From contig JADYZQ010000299.1 of the NCBI GenBank assembly GCA_020853015.1, positions 1 through 32,194 of the forward strand: a DNA stretch of 32,194 bases, read 5' to 3'. Under the pieces are notes generated by a model that saw nothing but the letters and a program-made list of their open reading frames with translations, was not told where the DNA came from and ran no database searches. Positions 1 through 8,703 of this stretch are shown here, piece by piece (position 1 is the first letter of the stretch; every line of letters starts with the position of its first letter). This stretch comes from Deltaproteobacteria bacterium (GTDB taxonomy: Bacteria > UBA10199 > DSSB01). The translations under genes and the position numbers were made by a program.

Positions 1-5
1 CTCCC

Positions 6-1487
<1,482 letters not shown>

Positions 1488-1541
1488 CCGCCCGGGAGGG
1501 AGCCATTGACAAATGTCATGAATTCCCTGTGGATTAAATTC

Positions 1542-1569
1542 TTGCCCGGCGAGCACGCCTTCTATACTC
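1542..1569 (+). promoter_or_regulatory. Sigma-70-like promoter of the lipoprotein gene
   Basis: TTGCCC at 1542-1547 and TATACT at 1564-1569 are separated by 16 bp and lie about 50 bp upstream of the lipoprotein start. The -10 box matches the consensus at 5 of 6 positions and the -35 box at 4 of 6. TTGACA at 1506-1511 is a better -35 box, but nothing like a -10 box sits at the right distance from it. Confidence 0.5.
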
Positions 1570-1610
1570 TATTGTAAATTCCATCGCTCACAACCATCTC
1601 CTCTTCCCAA

Positions 1611-1617
1611 AGGGAGG
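1611..1617 (+). promoter_or_regulatory. Ribosome binding site deciding the lipoprotein start
   Basis: AGGGAGG ends four bases before the ATG at 1622. This favours 1622 over the in-frame ATG at 1631, although both keep the lipobox. Confidence 0.65.
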
Positions 1618-1621
1618 CTTT

Positions 1622-2971
1622 ATGACAAGAATGCTCACGCGATTTTTCGTCATCCCCTACCTCATTGGTTTTCTTGTCGCCTGCGGAGGCGGCGGGGGAA
1701 ATGGAAATGGCGGAGATCTTAACTCCGTGGTGGGCAATCAAAACGAGGCCATGAGCGACGCGGCCGCCAAGGCGCTCGAGCTTTTGACGAGTTTCGACTC
1801 TTTCCATCAGAATCAGGAAGCCATCGCGACCTACGATGAGAACACCGGGCAAGCCTGGTTGGATTTTTACAATGATGAATTCATTCCGGGCATCGAGGAA
1901 TTAGAGGTCCAACTCGACATCATTTCCGAGGAAGAGGCCAACCTAGCCGCCTTGGTCGATCAACAAAAGGCCCTGCTCGCCGATCCCACCGAAAAGTTCA
2001 TCGAGCCCGTCACCCTCATTTATATCAGCGGCGTAGTCACTTTTGTCGGCGTGGTTTCCACCTGGGTTGCTTTCAAAAATTCCGTGGTACCTCAGGTCAA
2101 ACGGGTGGAGGACAAAATTAAGCAAGGCAGGGATCAAGGAAAAACCCAGGCCCAAGCCATGGCCGAGGCCTCTTCGACATACAAAGACGCCCAAAATAAG
2201 GTTTTTCTCGAAACGCAAAAAACTATCGCGGTCAACAGCCTTTTCAACACCCTTTCCAACGGTCTCGAATCATGCGGCAAGATCGTCGTCGACTTGATCA
2301 ACATCGCAGGCGACAACATCGACAAAGCCAAGGTCAAGCTTTTCGGTAAGAAGAAGGGGAGTTCCGGCGGGAATCTTAAATTAGGGACCGTCGAGGAGGG
2401 TCTATTTTTTATCGGATCCGCCGACAACGGACTGTTCGAAAACGTCCCGCTCGGCGACTATGACCTTTATGTATTTAAAGACGGTTACGTTCGTGGAAAC
2501 GCGCTCAATGTTTCTTGCAGCACATGCAACGCGACGACCAACGCCACTGTAACCATGGCGACTATTGACGAATTTTTTCAAGATACCGGTGGCGATGACG
2601 GAAGTTTCGAGATTGTCTCGTTCGTCAATTCGGACGGCAGCCAGGGAACCGATCTTTCCCAAGCCCAATTGAAAATTTCCGGCAGCGCAGCCAACCCGAC
2701 CTTCACGTGGCCGTTCTCGAATGCGATCGCCTTCTTCGTGGCCGACCCGCAGGCCACCTTGGTTTACGGCATTGAGTCTTTAGAAGACCAAAATCAAGAT
2801 CCCATCTTTTTCAATTCGCCCGTGACCTACGGCAACTACGGCGTCCCCAATACCGGTCCCTTGGATAACGCGCTCAATCCTTCCCCGGCTTTGCAGGTGG
2901 GAACGACCTATACGGCACAAGTGGGAAGAGACGATGCCACGTCGGCGTCTTTGATTTTTATTCCGCGGTAA
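1622..2971 (+). CDS. Putative lipoprotein of unknown function
   Basis: Not recognised as a named family. The N-terminus is a short basic segment, a hydrophobic run and a lipobox LVAC with the lipidated cysteine at residue 21, followed by a glycine-rich tether. This predicts export and anchoring in the outer or inner membrane. Residues of roughly 40-125 look helical. A hydrophobic stretch at about 130-151 could be a membrane or buried helix. Residues of about 165-245 are helical and lysine-rich. Residues of about 255-315 resemble a carboxypeptidase-regulatory or PEGA-like beta sandwich (VPLGDYDLYVFKDGY) with a CSTC pair. A second beta domain ends the protein. Its base composition is visibly lower in GC than glpK and priA on either side, suggesting later acquisition. 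It ends convergently with rpe. Function unknown. Confidence 0.85.
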   Translation: MTRMLTRFFVIPYLIGFLVACGGGGGNGNGGDLNSVVGNQNEAMSDAAAKALELLTSFDSFHQNQEAIATYDENTGQAWLDFYNDEFIPGIEELEVQLDIISEEEANLAALVDQQKALLADPTEKFIEPVTLIYISGVVTFVGVVSTWVAFKNSVVPQVKRVEDKIKQGRDQGKTQAQAMAEASSTYKDAQNKVFLETQKTIAVNSLFNTLSNGLESCGKIVVDLINIAGDNIDKAKVKLFGKKKGSSGGNLKLGTVEEGLFFIGSADNGLFENVPLGDYDLYVFKDGYVRGNALNVSCSTCNATTNATVTMATIDEFFQDTGGDDGSFEIVSFVNSDGSQGTDLSQAQLKISGSAANPTFTWPFSNAIAFFVADPQATLVYGIESLEDQNQDPIFFNSPVTYGNYGVPNTGPLDNALNPSPALQVGTTYTAQVGRDDATSASLIFIPR

Positions 2972-3007
2972 GGGGAAGACCTGGGGAGAACGGCAGCCGA
3001 GTGCTGT

Positions 3008-3667
3008 CTATCCTTTGAGGGCGCGCCGCATTTGGGCGATGGTGTCGGCGTAATTGTTCGATTGGAAGATCGCCGACCCCGCGACGAAGATGTCGACGCC
3101 GGCCGCCGACACCTCGGCGATATTCTCGACCTTGACGCCTCCATCGATCTCGATCTCGAAATTCAGCTTATGTTCGCGCCGCATCTGGTCGAGCTCCGCC
3201 ACCTTCTTGAAGGCCGCGGGGATGAACTTCTGCCCGCCGAAGCCCGGATTGACCGTCATCACCAGGATGAAATCCACCTCGTCCAGGATGTAGCCCATCG
3301 CGGCGACCGGCGTGTGCGGGTTGAGGGCGATCCCCGCCTTGGCGCCGAGCGAGCGGATCAGCTGGATCGAGCGGTGCAGGTGGCGCGAGGCCTCGACATG
3401 GACGCTGACGTAGTTGGCCCCCGCCTTGACGAATTCCGCCACATATTGATCCGGATGATCGATCATGAGGTGCGCGTCGATGGGAAGCCTCGTGATCTTG
3501 CGCACCGCCTCAAGGACCAGCGGACCGACGGTGATGTTGGGCACGAAGTGTCCGTCCATCACGTCGAAGTGGATGATGTCGGCGCCCGCGGCCTCGACGG
3601 CCCGGACCTCGTCTCCCAGGCGGGAGAAGTCGGCGCTCAAGATGGATGGGGCGATCAGTTTCGGCAT
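3008..3667 (-). CDS. rpe: Ribulose-phosphate 3-epimerase
   Basis: Interconverts D-ribulose 5-phosphate and D-xylulose 5-phosphate in the pentose phosphate pathway. The 219 residues form a complete TIM barrel of usual length. It begins with the family signature APSILSADF. Metal ligands are visible as H33 and D35 (HFDVMDGHFVPN), H66 (DAHLMI) and D175 (DGGV). The phosphate-binding region VNPGFGGQ lies at about 139-146, and the late GSAIF motif is also present. It is the last gene of the minus-strand run priA-def-fmt-rpe, 8 bp beyond fmt, so it is probably cotranscribed. It converges on the lipoprotein gene. The gap of 36 bp between them has a weak hairpin (2992-2997 with 3003-3008) but no T-run, so I do not call a terminator. 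Confidence 0.97.
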   Translation of the reverse strand: MPKLIAPSILSADFSRLGDEVRAVEAAGADIIHFDVMDGHFVPNITVGPLVLEAVRKITRLPIDAHLMIDHPDQYVAEFVKAGANYVSVHVEASRHLHRSIQLIRSLGAKAGIALNPHTPVAAMGYILDEVDFILVMTVNPGFGGQKFIPAAFKKVAELDQMRREHKLNFEIEIDGGVKVENIAEVSAAGVDIFVAGSAIFQSNNYADTIAQMRRALKG

Positions 3668-3675
3668 AGGCCTTC

Positions 3676-4608
3676 CTATTCGAATCTCAGCGGGGTCTTG
3701 CCCTGCAAGCCTCGCATAAAATCCCCCGCCGACAAAACGCTTTTTCCCTCGGGCTTAAGCCGCAATACCTCGAGGCTGCCCGCGCCGCAATCCACCCACA
3801 GTTCCCCCCGGGATCCCCGGCGCAGCGAGCCCGGCGGGCCCGCGGCGGCCCCGGGCGCGGGCCCCAGCTCGGTGAAGATCACCCGCTTGCCCTCGAGGAA
3901 GCCGTAGACCCCGGGCCAAGGGCTCAAGCCCCGGTAGCGGTTGAAAATCTCCGTCGCGGGCCGACTCCAGTCGATGCGGCCCTCTTCTTTCTTGAGCAAG
4001 GGCGCGTAGCTCGCCTCGGCCTCGCCCTGCGGGGTCGGGTGGATCGTACCCCGCTCCAAGGCCTCGACCGTCCGGACCAGCTGCTCGGCGCCCAGGACGG
4101 CGAGGCGCTCCGACAGACTGCCCGCGGTGTCGTCGGGACGGATCGGCTCGCTCCACTGCATCAATATAGGACCGGTGTCGAGGCCCGCCTCCATCACGAT
4201 GGTCGTCACGCCGCTCTCCGTATCGCCGTTCATCAAGGCGTAGGCGACGCAGGCGGCGCCTCGGTATTTTGGCAGCAAAGAAAAATGAAGATTGACGCAG
4301 CAGATCTCGGGGATCTTCAGGACCTCGGGCGGGAGGATCTTGCCGTAGGCGACGACCGCGATCAGCTCGGGCCTAAGCTCCCGCAGCGCCGCGGCGAACT
4401 CGGGGCTGCGGATCTTCTCGGGCTGCAGCACGGCAAGCCCCAGCGCCTGGGCGGCGACCTTGACCGCGGGCGCGGCCAGGACCTGGCCGCGGCCCTTGGG
4501 CCGGTCCGGCTGCGTCACGACCGCGGCGATCTCGTGCCCCGCGGCGTGCAGTGCCTTCAGCGAGGGGACGGCGATCTCGGGGGAACCCATGAAGACGATG
4601 CGGGCCAT
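3676..4608 (-). CDS. fmt: Methionyl-tRNA formyltransferase
   Basis: Transfers a formyl group from 10-formyl-tetrahydrofolate to the amino group of Met-tRNA(fMet) for translation initiation. The 310 residues match the family. The N-terminal Rossmann-like domain opens MARIVFMGSPEIAVPSL. The catalytic trio appears as N106 and H108 (VNLHFSLLPKYRGAA) and D144 (GLDTGPI). The TQPDRPKGRG loop at 32-41 is typical. The active-site strand has LHF and KYRG where many homologues have VHA and RWRG, a modest variation. The C-terminal OB-fold domain, from about residue 205, binds tRNA. It sits between def, the enzyme that later removes the formyl group, and rpe. The gap to def is 54 bp and the gap to rpe is 8 bp, consistent with one transcript. 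Confidence 0.96.
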   Translation of the reverse strand: MARIVFMGSPEIAVPSLKALHAAGHEIAAVVTQPDRPKGRGQVLAAPAVKVAAQALGLAVLQPEKIRSPEFAAALRELRPELIAVVAYGKILPPEVLKIPEICCVNLHFSLLPKYRGAACVAYALMNGDTESGVTTIVMEAGLDTGPILMQWSEPIRPDDTAGSLSERLAVLGAEQLVRTVEALERGTIHPTPQGEAEASYAPLLKKEEGRIDWSRPATEIFNRYRGLSPWPGVYGFLEGKRVIFTELGPAPGAAAGPPGSLRRGSRGELWVDCGAGSLEVLRLKPEGKSVLSAGDFMRGLQGKTPLRFE

Positions 4609-4662
4609 CCGTCAGCGAGGCGTACTCGCGCAGCGCGAAGCGCGTTAAACCGCGCACCGTCG

Positions 4663-5187
4663 CTACCGCACCACGACCTGCCCTTTTTTGACTTTGTCCT
4701 TGTAGAGGTCTTGTTTCAGGCGGCTCAGCTTGTCGAGGATGAGGATCCCGTCCATGTGGTCGACCTCGTGTTGCAGGGCCACGGCCAGCAGGTCCTCGCC
4801 GGTCAGCTCGTAGGGTTTGCCTTCCCTATCGAGGCCCTTCACGACCACGCGCTGCGCGCGCTTCACCGGGACCGTCAGGTCGGGGCAGCTCAGGCAGCCC
4901 TCTTCCCAGACGACCTCGCCTTCCTTGGAGACAAACTCGGGGTTGATGAGAACCTTCGGGTCGCGCTTGATCAGCTCGCCCTCGGGGATGCCGACGTCCA
5001 GGACCATGAAGCGCTGCAGGACCCCGACCTGCACCGCCGCCAAGCCCACGCCGGGCGCGGCGTACATCGTCGCGAACATGTCGTCGAGGAGCCTTTGGAA
5101 GGCGACGCTGTTAATCTCTTCCGGTTTCACGGGAGCCGAGCGCTCGCGCAGGCGCTTGTCGGGGTATTTCAGGATGTCCAACATCAT
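4663..5187 (-). CDS. def: Peptide deformylase
   Basis: Metalloenzyme that removes the N-formyl group from nascent proteins at the ribosome. The 174 residues contain all three family motifs: GVGLAAVQVG at about 46-55 (usual GxGLAAxQ), EEGCLSCPD with metal ligand C98, and QHEVDHMDG with ligands H140 and H144 and catalytic E141. The second cysteine after CLS, where valine is common, is a small variation. Two adjacent ATG codons (5187 and 5184) could start the protein; a weak GGCTGGA precedes them. It lies 12 bp after the priA stop and precedes fmt, a conserved bacterial pairing of formylation and deformylation genes. Confidence 0.96.
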   Translation of the reverse strand: MMLDILKYPDKRLRERSAPVKPEEINSVAFQRLLDDMFATMYAAPGVGLAAVQVGVLQRFMVLDVGIPEGELIKRDPKVLINPEFVSKEGEVVWEEGCLSCPDLTVPVKRAQRVVVKGLDREGKPYELTGEDLLAVALQHEVDHMDGILILDKLSRLKQDLYKDKVKKGQVVVR

Positions 5188-5199
5188 GATTCCAGCCTA

Positions 5200-7218
5200 C
5201 TAAAATACGCCGATCGGGTCCACATCGACATGGAGGGCGACGCCCGGCGGCAGCTGTTCTTCGAAATAGGGCAGCTTTTCCTCAAGCAGCCGCCGCATCG
5301 CCTCGAATTTCGGCGTGCGCAGCATCACCTGCCAGCGGTAGCGCCCGCGCAGCTTGGCCAGCGCCGCCGGCGCGGGGCCCAGGATGCGCAGCTCGGGGTG
5401 GCGGCCGAACAGCACCGCCAGGTCCTCGGCCAGCTTTACGCAGGCGCGCTCCACCCGGTCGGCCTGGCTGCCGCTCAGCTTCAGCAGGACGACGCGCTGG
5501 AAGGGCGGATAGCCGACTTCCTCGCGCTGCGCCCGCTCCCGGGCGAAGAATCCTTCGAGGTCGTGGCCCAGGGCGGAGACGATGGCGTAGTGCTCGGGAC
5601 GAAAGGTCTGCAAAAAGACCTCGCCGGGGAGATCGTGGCGCCCCGCCCGCCCCGCGACCTGGGTCACCAGCTGGAAAAGGCGCTCCGCCGCGCGGAAATC
5701 CGGCTGGTTGAGGGTGCTGTCCGCGAGCAGGATGCCCACCAAGGTAAGGCGCTTGAAGTCGTGGCCCTTCGCGACCAGCTGGGTGCCCACCAAGACGTCC
5801 AGCTCGCCCGCGGCGAAGCGGCTTAAAATTTCCTCGGTGCGCTGCCGCCCGCTCGCCACGTCGCGGTCGAGGCGGGCCAGCCGCAGCTCGGGGTAGCGCT
5901 TCTGCAGGGCCTCCTCCAGGCGCTCGGTCCCGGTGCCCATCGCACGCAGTTCCTCGGAGCCGCACTTTGCGCAGGTCTGCGCGGGCGGGGTCTGAAACTC
6001 GCAGTAGTGGCAGACCATCGCAGCCGGCCGCTTGTGGTAGGTGAGCGAGATCTCGCAGTTGGGACAGCGCGGCGCCTCACCGCAGCCGCAGCACAAAAGA
6101 AAGGGCGCGAAGCCGCGCCGGTTGAGAAAGAGCAGGGCCTGCTCGCCGCGCCGCAGGGTCTCGTCCAGTTGGGCCGCGAGCGGCGCGGTCAGCAGGGTCT
6201 CGGGGTCGGCGGGGTGGGTCTTGAGGTCGACCAAATGGATGCGGGGCAGATGTCCCGCGGTCGCACGGTCGGGGAGCTTGAGCAGGCGGTACTTGCCGCG
6301 GCCCGCGTTCTCGAGCGTCTCCACCGAGGGCGTCGCCGAGCCGAGCACGACGGGGATCCCCTCTTCCTTGGCCCGCACCACCGCCAGGTCGCGGGCGTGG
6401 TAGCGGAAGCGCTCCTCCTGCTTGTAGCTCGCGTCGTGCTCTTCATCGACGACCAGGATCCCCAGGTCGGGAAAGGGCAGACAGAGCGCCGAGCGCGTCC
6501 CCACCACCACCCGCAGCCTACCCTCGTTCACCCCCCACCACACTTGCAGGCGCTGGGCCTCGGTCATCCCCGAGTGATAGGCCGCGACCCCCTCGCCGAA
6601 GCGCGCGGCGAAGCGGCCCAGGGTCTGCGGGGTGAGGGCGATCTCGGGCACCAGGATCAGCGCAGAGCGGCCGCGGCGGAGGATCTCCTCGCAGAGCCGC
6701 AAATAAACCTCGGTTTTGCCGCTCCCGGTGATGCCGTGCAGGAGGTAGGCGTGAAAACCCTCGCTCCGCTCCAGGACCTCCGCGATCGCGACCTGCTGGG
6801 CCTCGGTCAGCGCCGGCGGTTCCCCGCCCGCAAAGCCGGCCACCGGCGGGCGCTGCCGGGCCCGCTCGCCCTTGGCGGCGCCCTCCTTGAAGAGGGCCGG
6901 CGGCAGAAAGGTGCGCAGGACCTCGCCGGGCGGCGTCAGGTAGTGGCCCACCGCCCAGCGGAAGACGCGCAGCAGGGGCGGGCGCAGGGCGAAGTCCTCC
7001 GGCAGGACCGACAAGATCTCCTTCAACTCCGCGACGCCCTCGGGCGCCGGCACGCCGAGCTCGGCGACGAGCCCCACCACCTTGCGGCGCCCCATCGGCG
7101 CGAGCACCAGGGCCCCGGGGGCGGGCGGCGCCATCCCCGGAGGCAGCGCATAGGTGAAGACCCGGCGCCGCGGCAGGGGCAGCCAGACCGAGAGGAGTTG
7201 GGCTTCCGATTTCTTCAT
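5200..7218 (-). CDS. priA: Primosomal protein N' (replication restart helicase PriA)
   Basis: Superfamily 2 3'-to-5' DNA helicase that recognises stalled forks and reloads the replisome. The 672 residues are somewhat shorter than E. coli PriA (732), mostly through a compact N-terminal region. The N-terminal DNA-binding domain covers about 1-105. Walker A is GITGSGKT at 162-169 and Walker B is DEEH at 258-261; GSATPS follows near 293. The zinc-binding insertion carries paired cysteines at about 376-379, 385/388, 403/406 and 416/419. Helicase motifs VGTQLVAKGHDF and QVAGRAGR follow. It heads the minus-strand run with def, fmt and rpe. Its start codon faces the MBOAT gene, so the two are divergently transcribed from about 35 bp and any promoters must overlap coding sequence. 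Confidence 0.96.
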   Translation of the reverse strand: MKKSEAQLLSVWLPLPRRRVFTYALPPGMAPPAPGALVLAPMGRRKVVGLVAELGVPAPEGVAELKEILSVLPEDFALRPPLLRVFRWAVGHYLTPPGEVLRTFLPPALFKEGAAKGERARQRPPVAGFAGGEPPALTEAQQVAIAEVLERSEGFHAYLLHGITGSGKTEVYLRLCEEILRRGRSALILVPEIALTPQTLGRFAARFGEGVAAYHSGMTEAQRLQVWWGVNEGRLRVVVGTRSALCLPFPDLGILVVDEEHDASYKQEERFRYHARDLAVVRAKEEGIPVVLGSATPSVETLENAGRGKYRLLKLPDRATAGHLPRIHLVDLKTHPADPETLLTAPLAAQLDETLRRGEQALLFLNRRGFAPFLLCCGCGEAPRCPNCEISLTYHKRPAAMVCHYCEFQTPPAQTCAKCGSEELRAMGTGTERLEEALQKRYPELRLARLDRDVASGRQRTEEILSRFAAGELDVLVGTQLVAKGHDFKRLTLVGILLADSTLNQPDFRAAERLFQLVTQVAGRAGRHDLPGEVFLQTFRPEHYAIVSALGHDLEGFFARERAQREEVGYPPFQRVVLLKLSGSQADRVERACVKLAEDLAVLFGRHPELRILGPAPAALAKLRGRYRWQVMLRTPKFEAMRRLLEEKLPYFEEQLPPGVALHVDVDPIGVF

Positions 7219-7240
7219 GGCTTTTCGAAAAATTTCGCTT

Positions 7241-7245
7241 AAGGG
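7241..7245 (+). promoter_or_regulatory. Ribosome binding site deciding the MBOAT start
   Basis: AAGGG lies seven bases before the ATG at 7253. Upstream in-frame starts at 7154 and 7217 overlap the priA start region and lack such a site. Confidence 0.55.
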
Positions 7246-7252
7246 TCGGACG

Positions 7253-8491
7253 ATGCCGCCGCCTTGGTTCGCCTCTCCCTGGTTTCAGGCCCTCGGCCAG
7301 GCCTTTCCGCGCCTGGTCGCGGGAATCGCGCTGGCCGCGGCGCTGGTTTGGCTCTTTCCCGCGCGGCGCCGCGAGCTGCTGCTGGCCTTAAGCCTGGGCT
7401 TTTTCGGCCTCTTCCTCGGCGCGCCCCTCGTCCTCGGGCAGCTGGCCTTCGCCGGAATCTGGTACGGCCTGCTCCGTTGGGCCGACAAGGCTTGCGGAGG
7501 GCGCGGAAAAAAAGCCGTCGCCCTGGGCGTCATCGCGGCCTTCGCCGCCGGCTACTTCGCCCTCATGAACGCCGGGCGCTTCGGCCTCGCCGCGCCGAGC
7601 GTCCAGACCTTAGGAATCGCCTATCTCTTCTGGCGCGTCCTCCATGTCAACGTCGATTGGCTGCGCGGCACCCTTCGCCTGAGCTCCCTGACGGATTTCC
7701 TGCTCTACCTCTTCTACTTCCCGACGATGAAGGGCGGGCCGATCCAGCGCTACCAAGATTTTTTCGCCACGGAGTTTTTTCAAGATATCGACTGGCGGCC
7801 CCGCTTCAACCTCGGGATGTCGCTGCGAATCGTCGGCGGCCTGGCCAAGCTGTGGGCCTGCTACTTCTGGATCCGCCTCGACTACGACGCGCTCTGGCCG
7901 CAGACCGCCGCCCTCCCCTACGCCGCGCTCCTCCAGATCCTCTACGCGCGGGCGATCAGCTTCTACCTCATCGCCTCCGGGGCGAACGACCTCACGATCA
8001 CGCTCTCGGAGGTCCTGCGCATCCGGCTGCCCGAGAACTACGACTACCCCTATTTCCAAAGAAACCTCGCGCATTTTTGGCGCAATTGGCATAGGACGCT
8101 CACCGCCTGCCTGCGCGACTACGTCTACGAACCCTTGGGCGGAAAGCGCAAGCGCCAATACCGCAACTACGTCCTCACCTTCCTGGTCTGCGCCTTCTGG
8201 CACGTCACCTCGCCGGCCTTCCTGATCTGGGGGCTCTGGCACGGCCTGGGCCTCTGCGTCCTTCGGCTCTGGCAGGATTTTTGGAAACTGCGGGTCCCGG
8301 CCTTGGGTCCCGGCGGAGCCTGGTTGCGGCGGATCCAGGCCTGGATGCAGGCGCGGCCGGTCTTGGCGAAGACCTTCTCCGGCCTGCTCACCTTCCACTT
8401 CGTCGCCTTGAGTTGGCTGCCCTTTTGGGGGGGCCACCCGCAGGGGACCCGCGCCATCTTCCGCCTTTTAGGACTGCCTTGGTTTTGGTGA
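7253..8491 (+). CDS. MBOAT-family membrane O-acyltransferase
   Basis: A polytopic inner-membrane protein of 412 residues, similar in plan to AlgI, DltB and PatA, which move acyl groups across or within the membrane onto extracellular polymers. Several hydrophobic segments span the protein. The diagnostic MBOAT core is present: HFWRNWHRTLTACLRDYVYEPLGG, followed by FWH with H317 and GLWHG with H330, the histidine pair of the family active-site channel. The usual partner, a periplasmic SGNH/AlgJ-like transferase, is not next to it; the following genes are the large unknown Family 1. Start chosen at 7253 from the Shine-Dalgarno at 7241-7245. The acyl acceptor cannot be told. It is transcribed toward Family 1 but separated from it by 212 bp. 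Confidence 0.9.
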   Translation: MPPPWFASPWFQALGQAFPRLVAGIALAAALVWLFPARRRELLLALSLGFFGLFLGAPLVLGQLAFAGIWYGLLRWADKACGGRGKKAVALGVIAAFAAGYFALMNAGRFGLAAPSVQTLGIAYLFWRVLHVNVDWLRGTLRLSSLTDFLLYLFYFPTMKGGPIQRYQDFFATEFFQDIDWRPRFNLGMSLRIVGGLAKLWACYFWIRLDYDALWPQTAALPYAALLQILYARAISFYLIASGANDLTITLSEVLRIRLPENYDYPYFQRNLAHFWRNWHRTLTACLRDYVYEPLGGKRKRQYRNYVLTFLVCAFWHVTSPAFLIWGLWHGLGLCVLRLWQDFWKLRVPALGPGGAWLRRIQAWMQARPVLAKTFSGLLTFHFVALSWLPFWGGHPQGTRAIFRLLGLPWFW

Positions 8492-8703
8492 AATTTCCCC
8501 CTCTACCGTGGGGCCCGGTGACGGGGATCCTCGGCCGCGGCGAGGCTTTGGAGCGGCGGAAGACCCGCTATCTTTGCAGCTTTTTGTTTTCACTCCGTAT
8601 TTTCCTAAGAACCTCAGGAGAGGGCGCCGCACAACTTTTTTAGGCCGCGACCGAAAAGACCCTGCTTTCGTGAAATTCCATTCGCTCCTTTCTTGGAGGC
8701 AGC
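8492..8703 (+). other. Intergenic region before Family 1
   Basis: A 212-bp gap with no convincing gene. It contains an AT-richer middle with a weak promoter-like pair (TTGCAG at 8574-8579, TATTTT at 8598-8603, 18-bp spacing). A GC stem-loop CCTCG/CGAGG lies at about 8529-8545, without a T-run. It also contains an 18-bp stretch (8526-8543) identical to the DAILGRG-coding sequence of the first Family 1 gene, perhaps a remnant of another copy. Confidence 0.4.
8695..8699 (+). promoter_or_regulatory. Ribosome binding site for a TTG start
   Basis: GGAGG lies four bases before the TTG at 8704. No in-frame ATG or GTG occurs nearby, so the TTG start rests on this site and on the reading frame. Confidence 0.5.

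Noticed and set aside
4039-5826. 595-residue + strand frame antisense to fmt, def and priA
   Set aside because: Three well-conserved enzymes occupy the other strand. This frame is low-complexity and crosses their boundaries.
7154-7252. Longer N-terminus for the MBOAT protein
   Set aside because: It would overlap the priA start and add a basic, arginine-rich segment. The ATG at 7253 has a Shine-Dalgarno and leads straight into the first hydrophobic segment.
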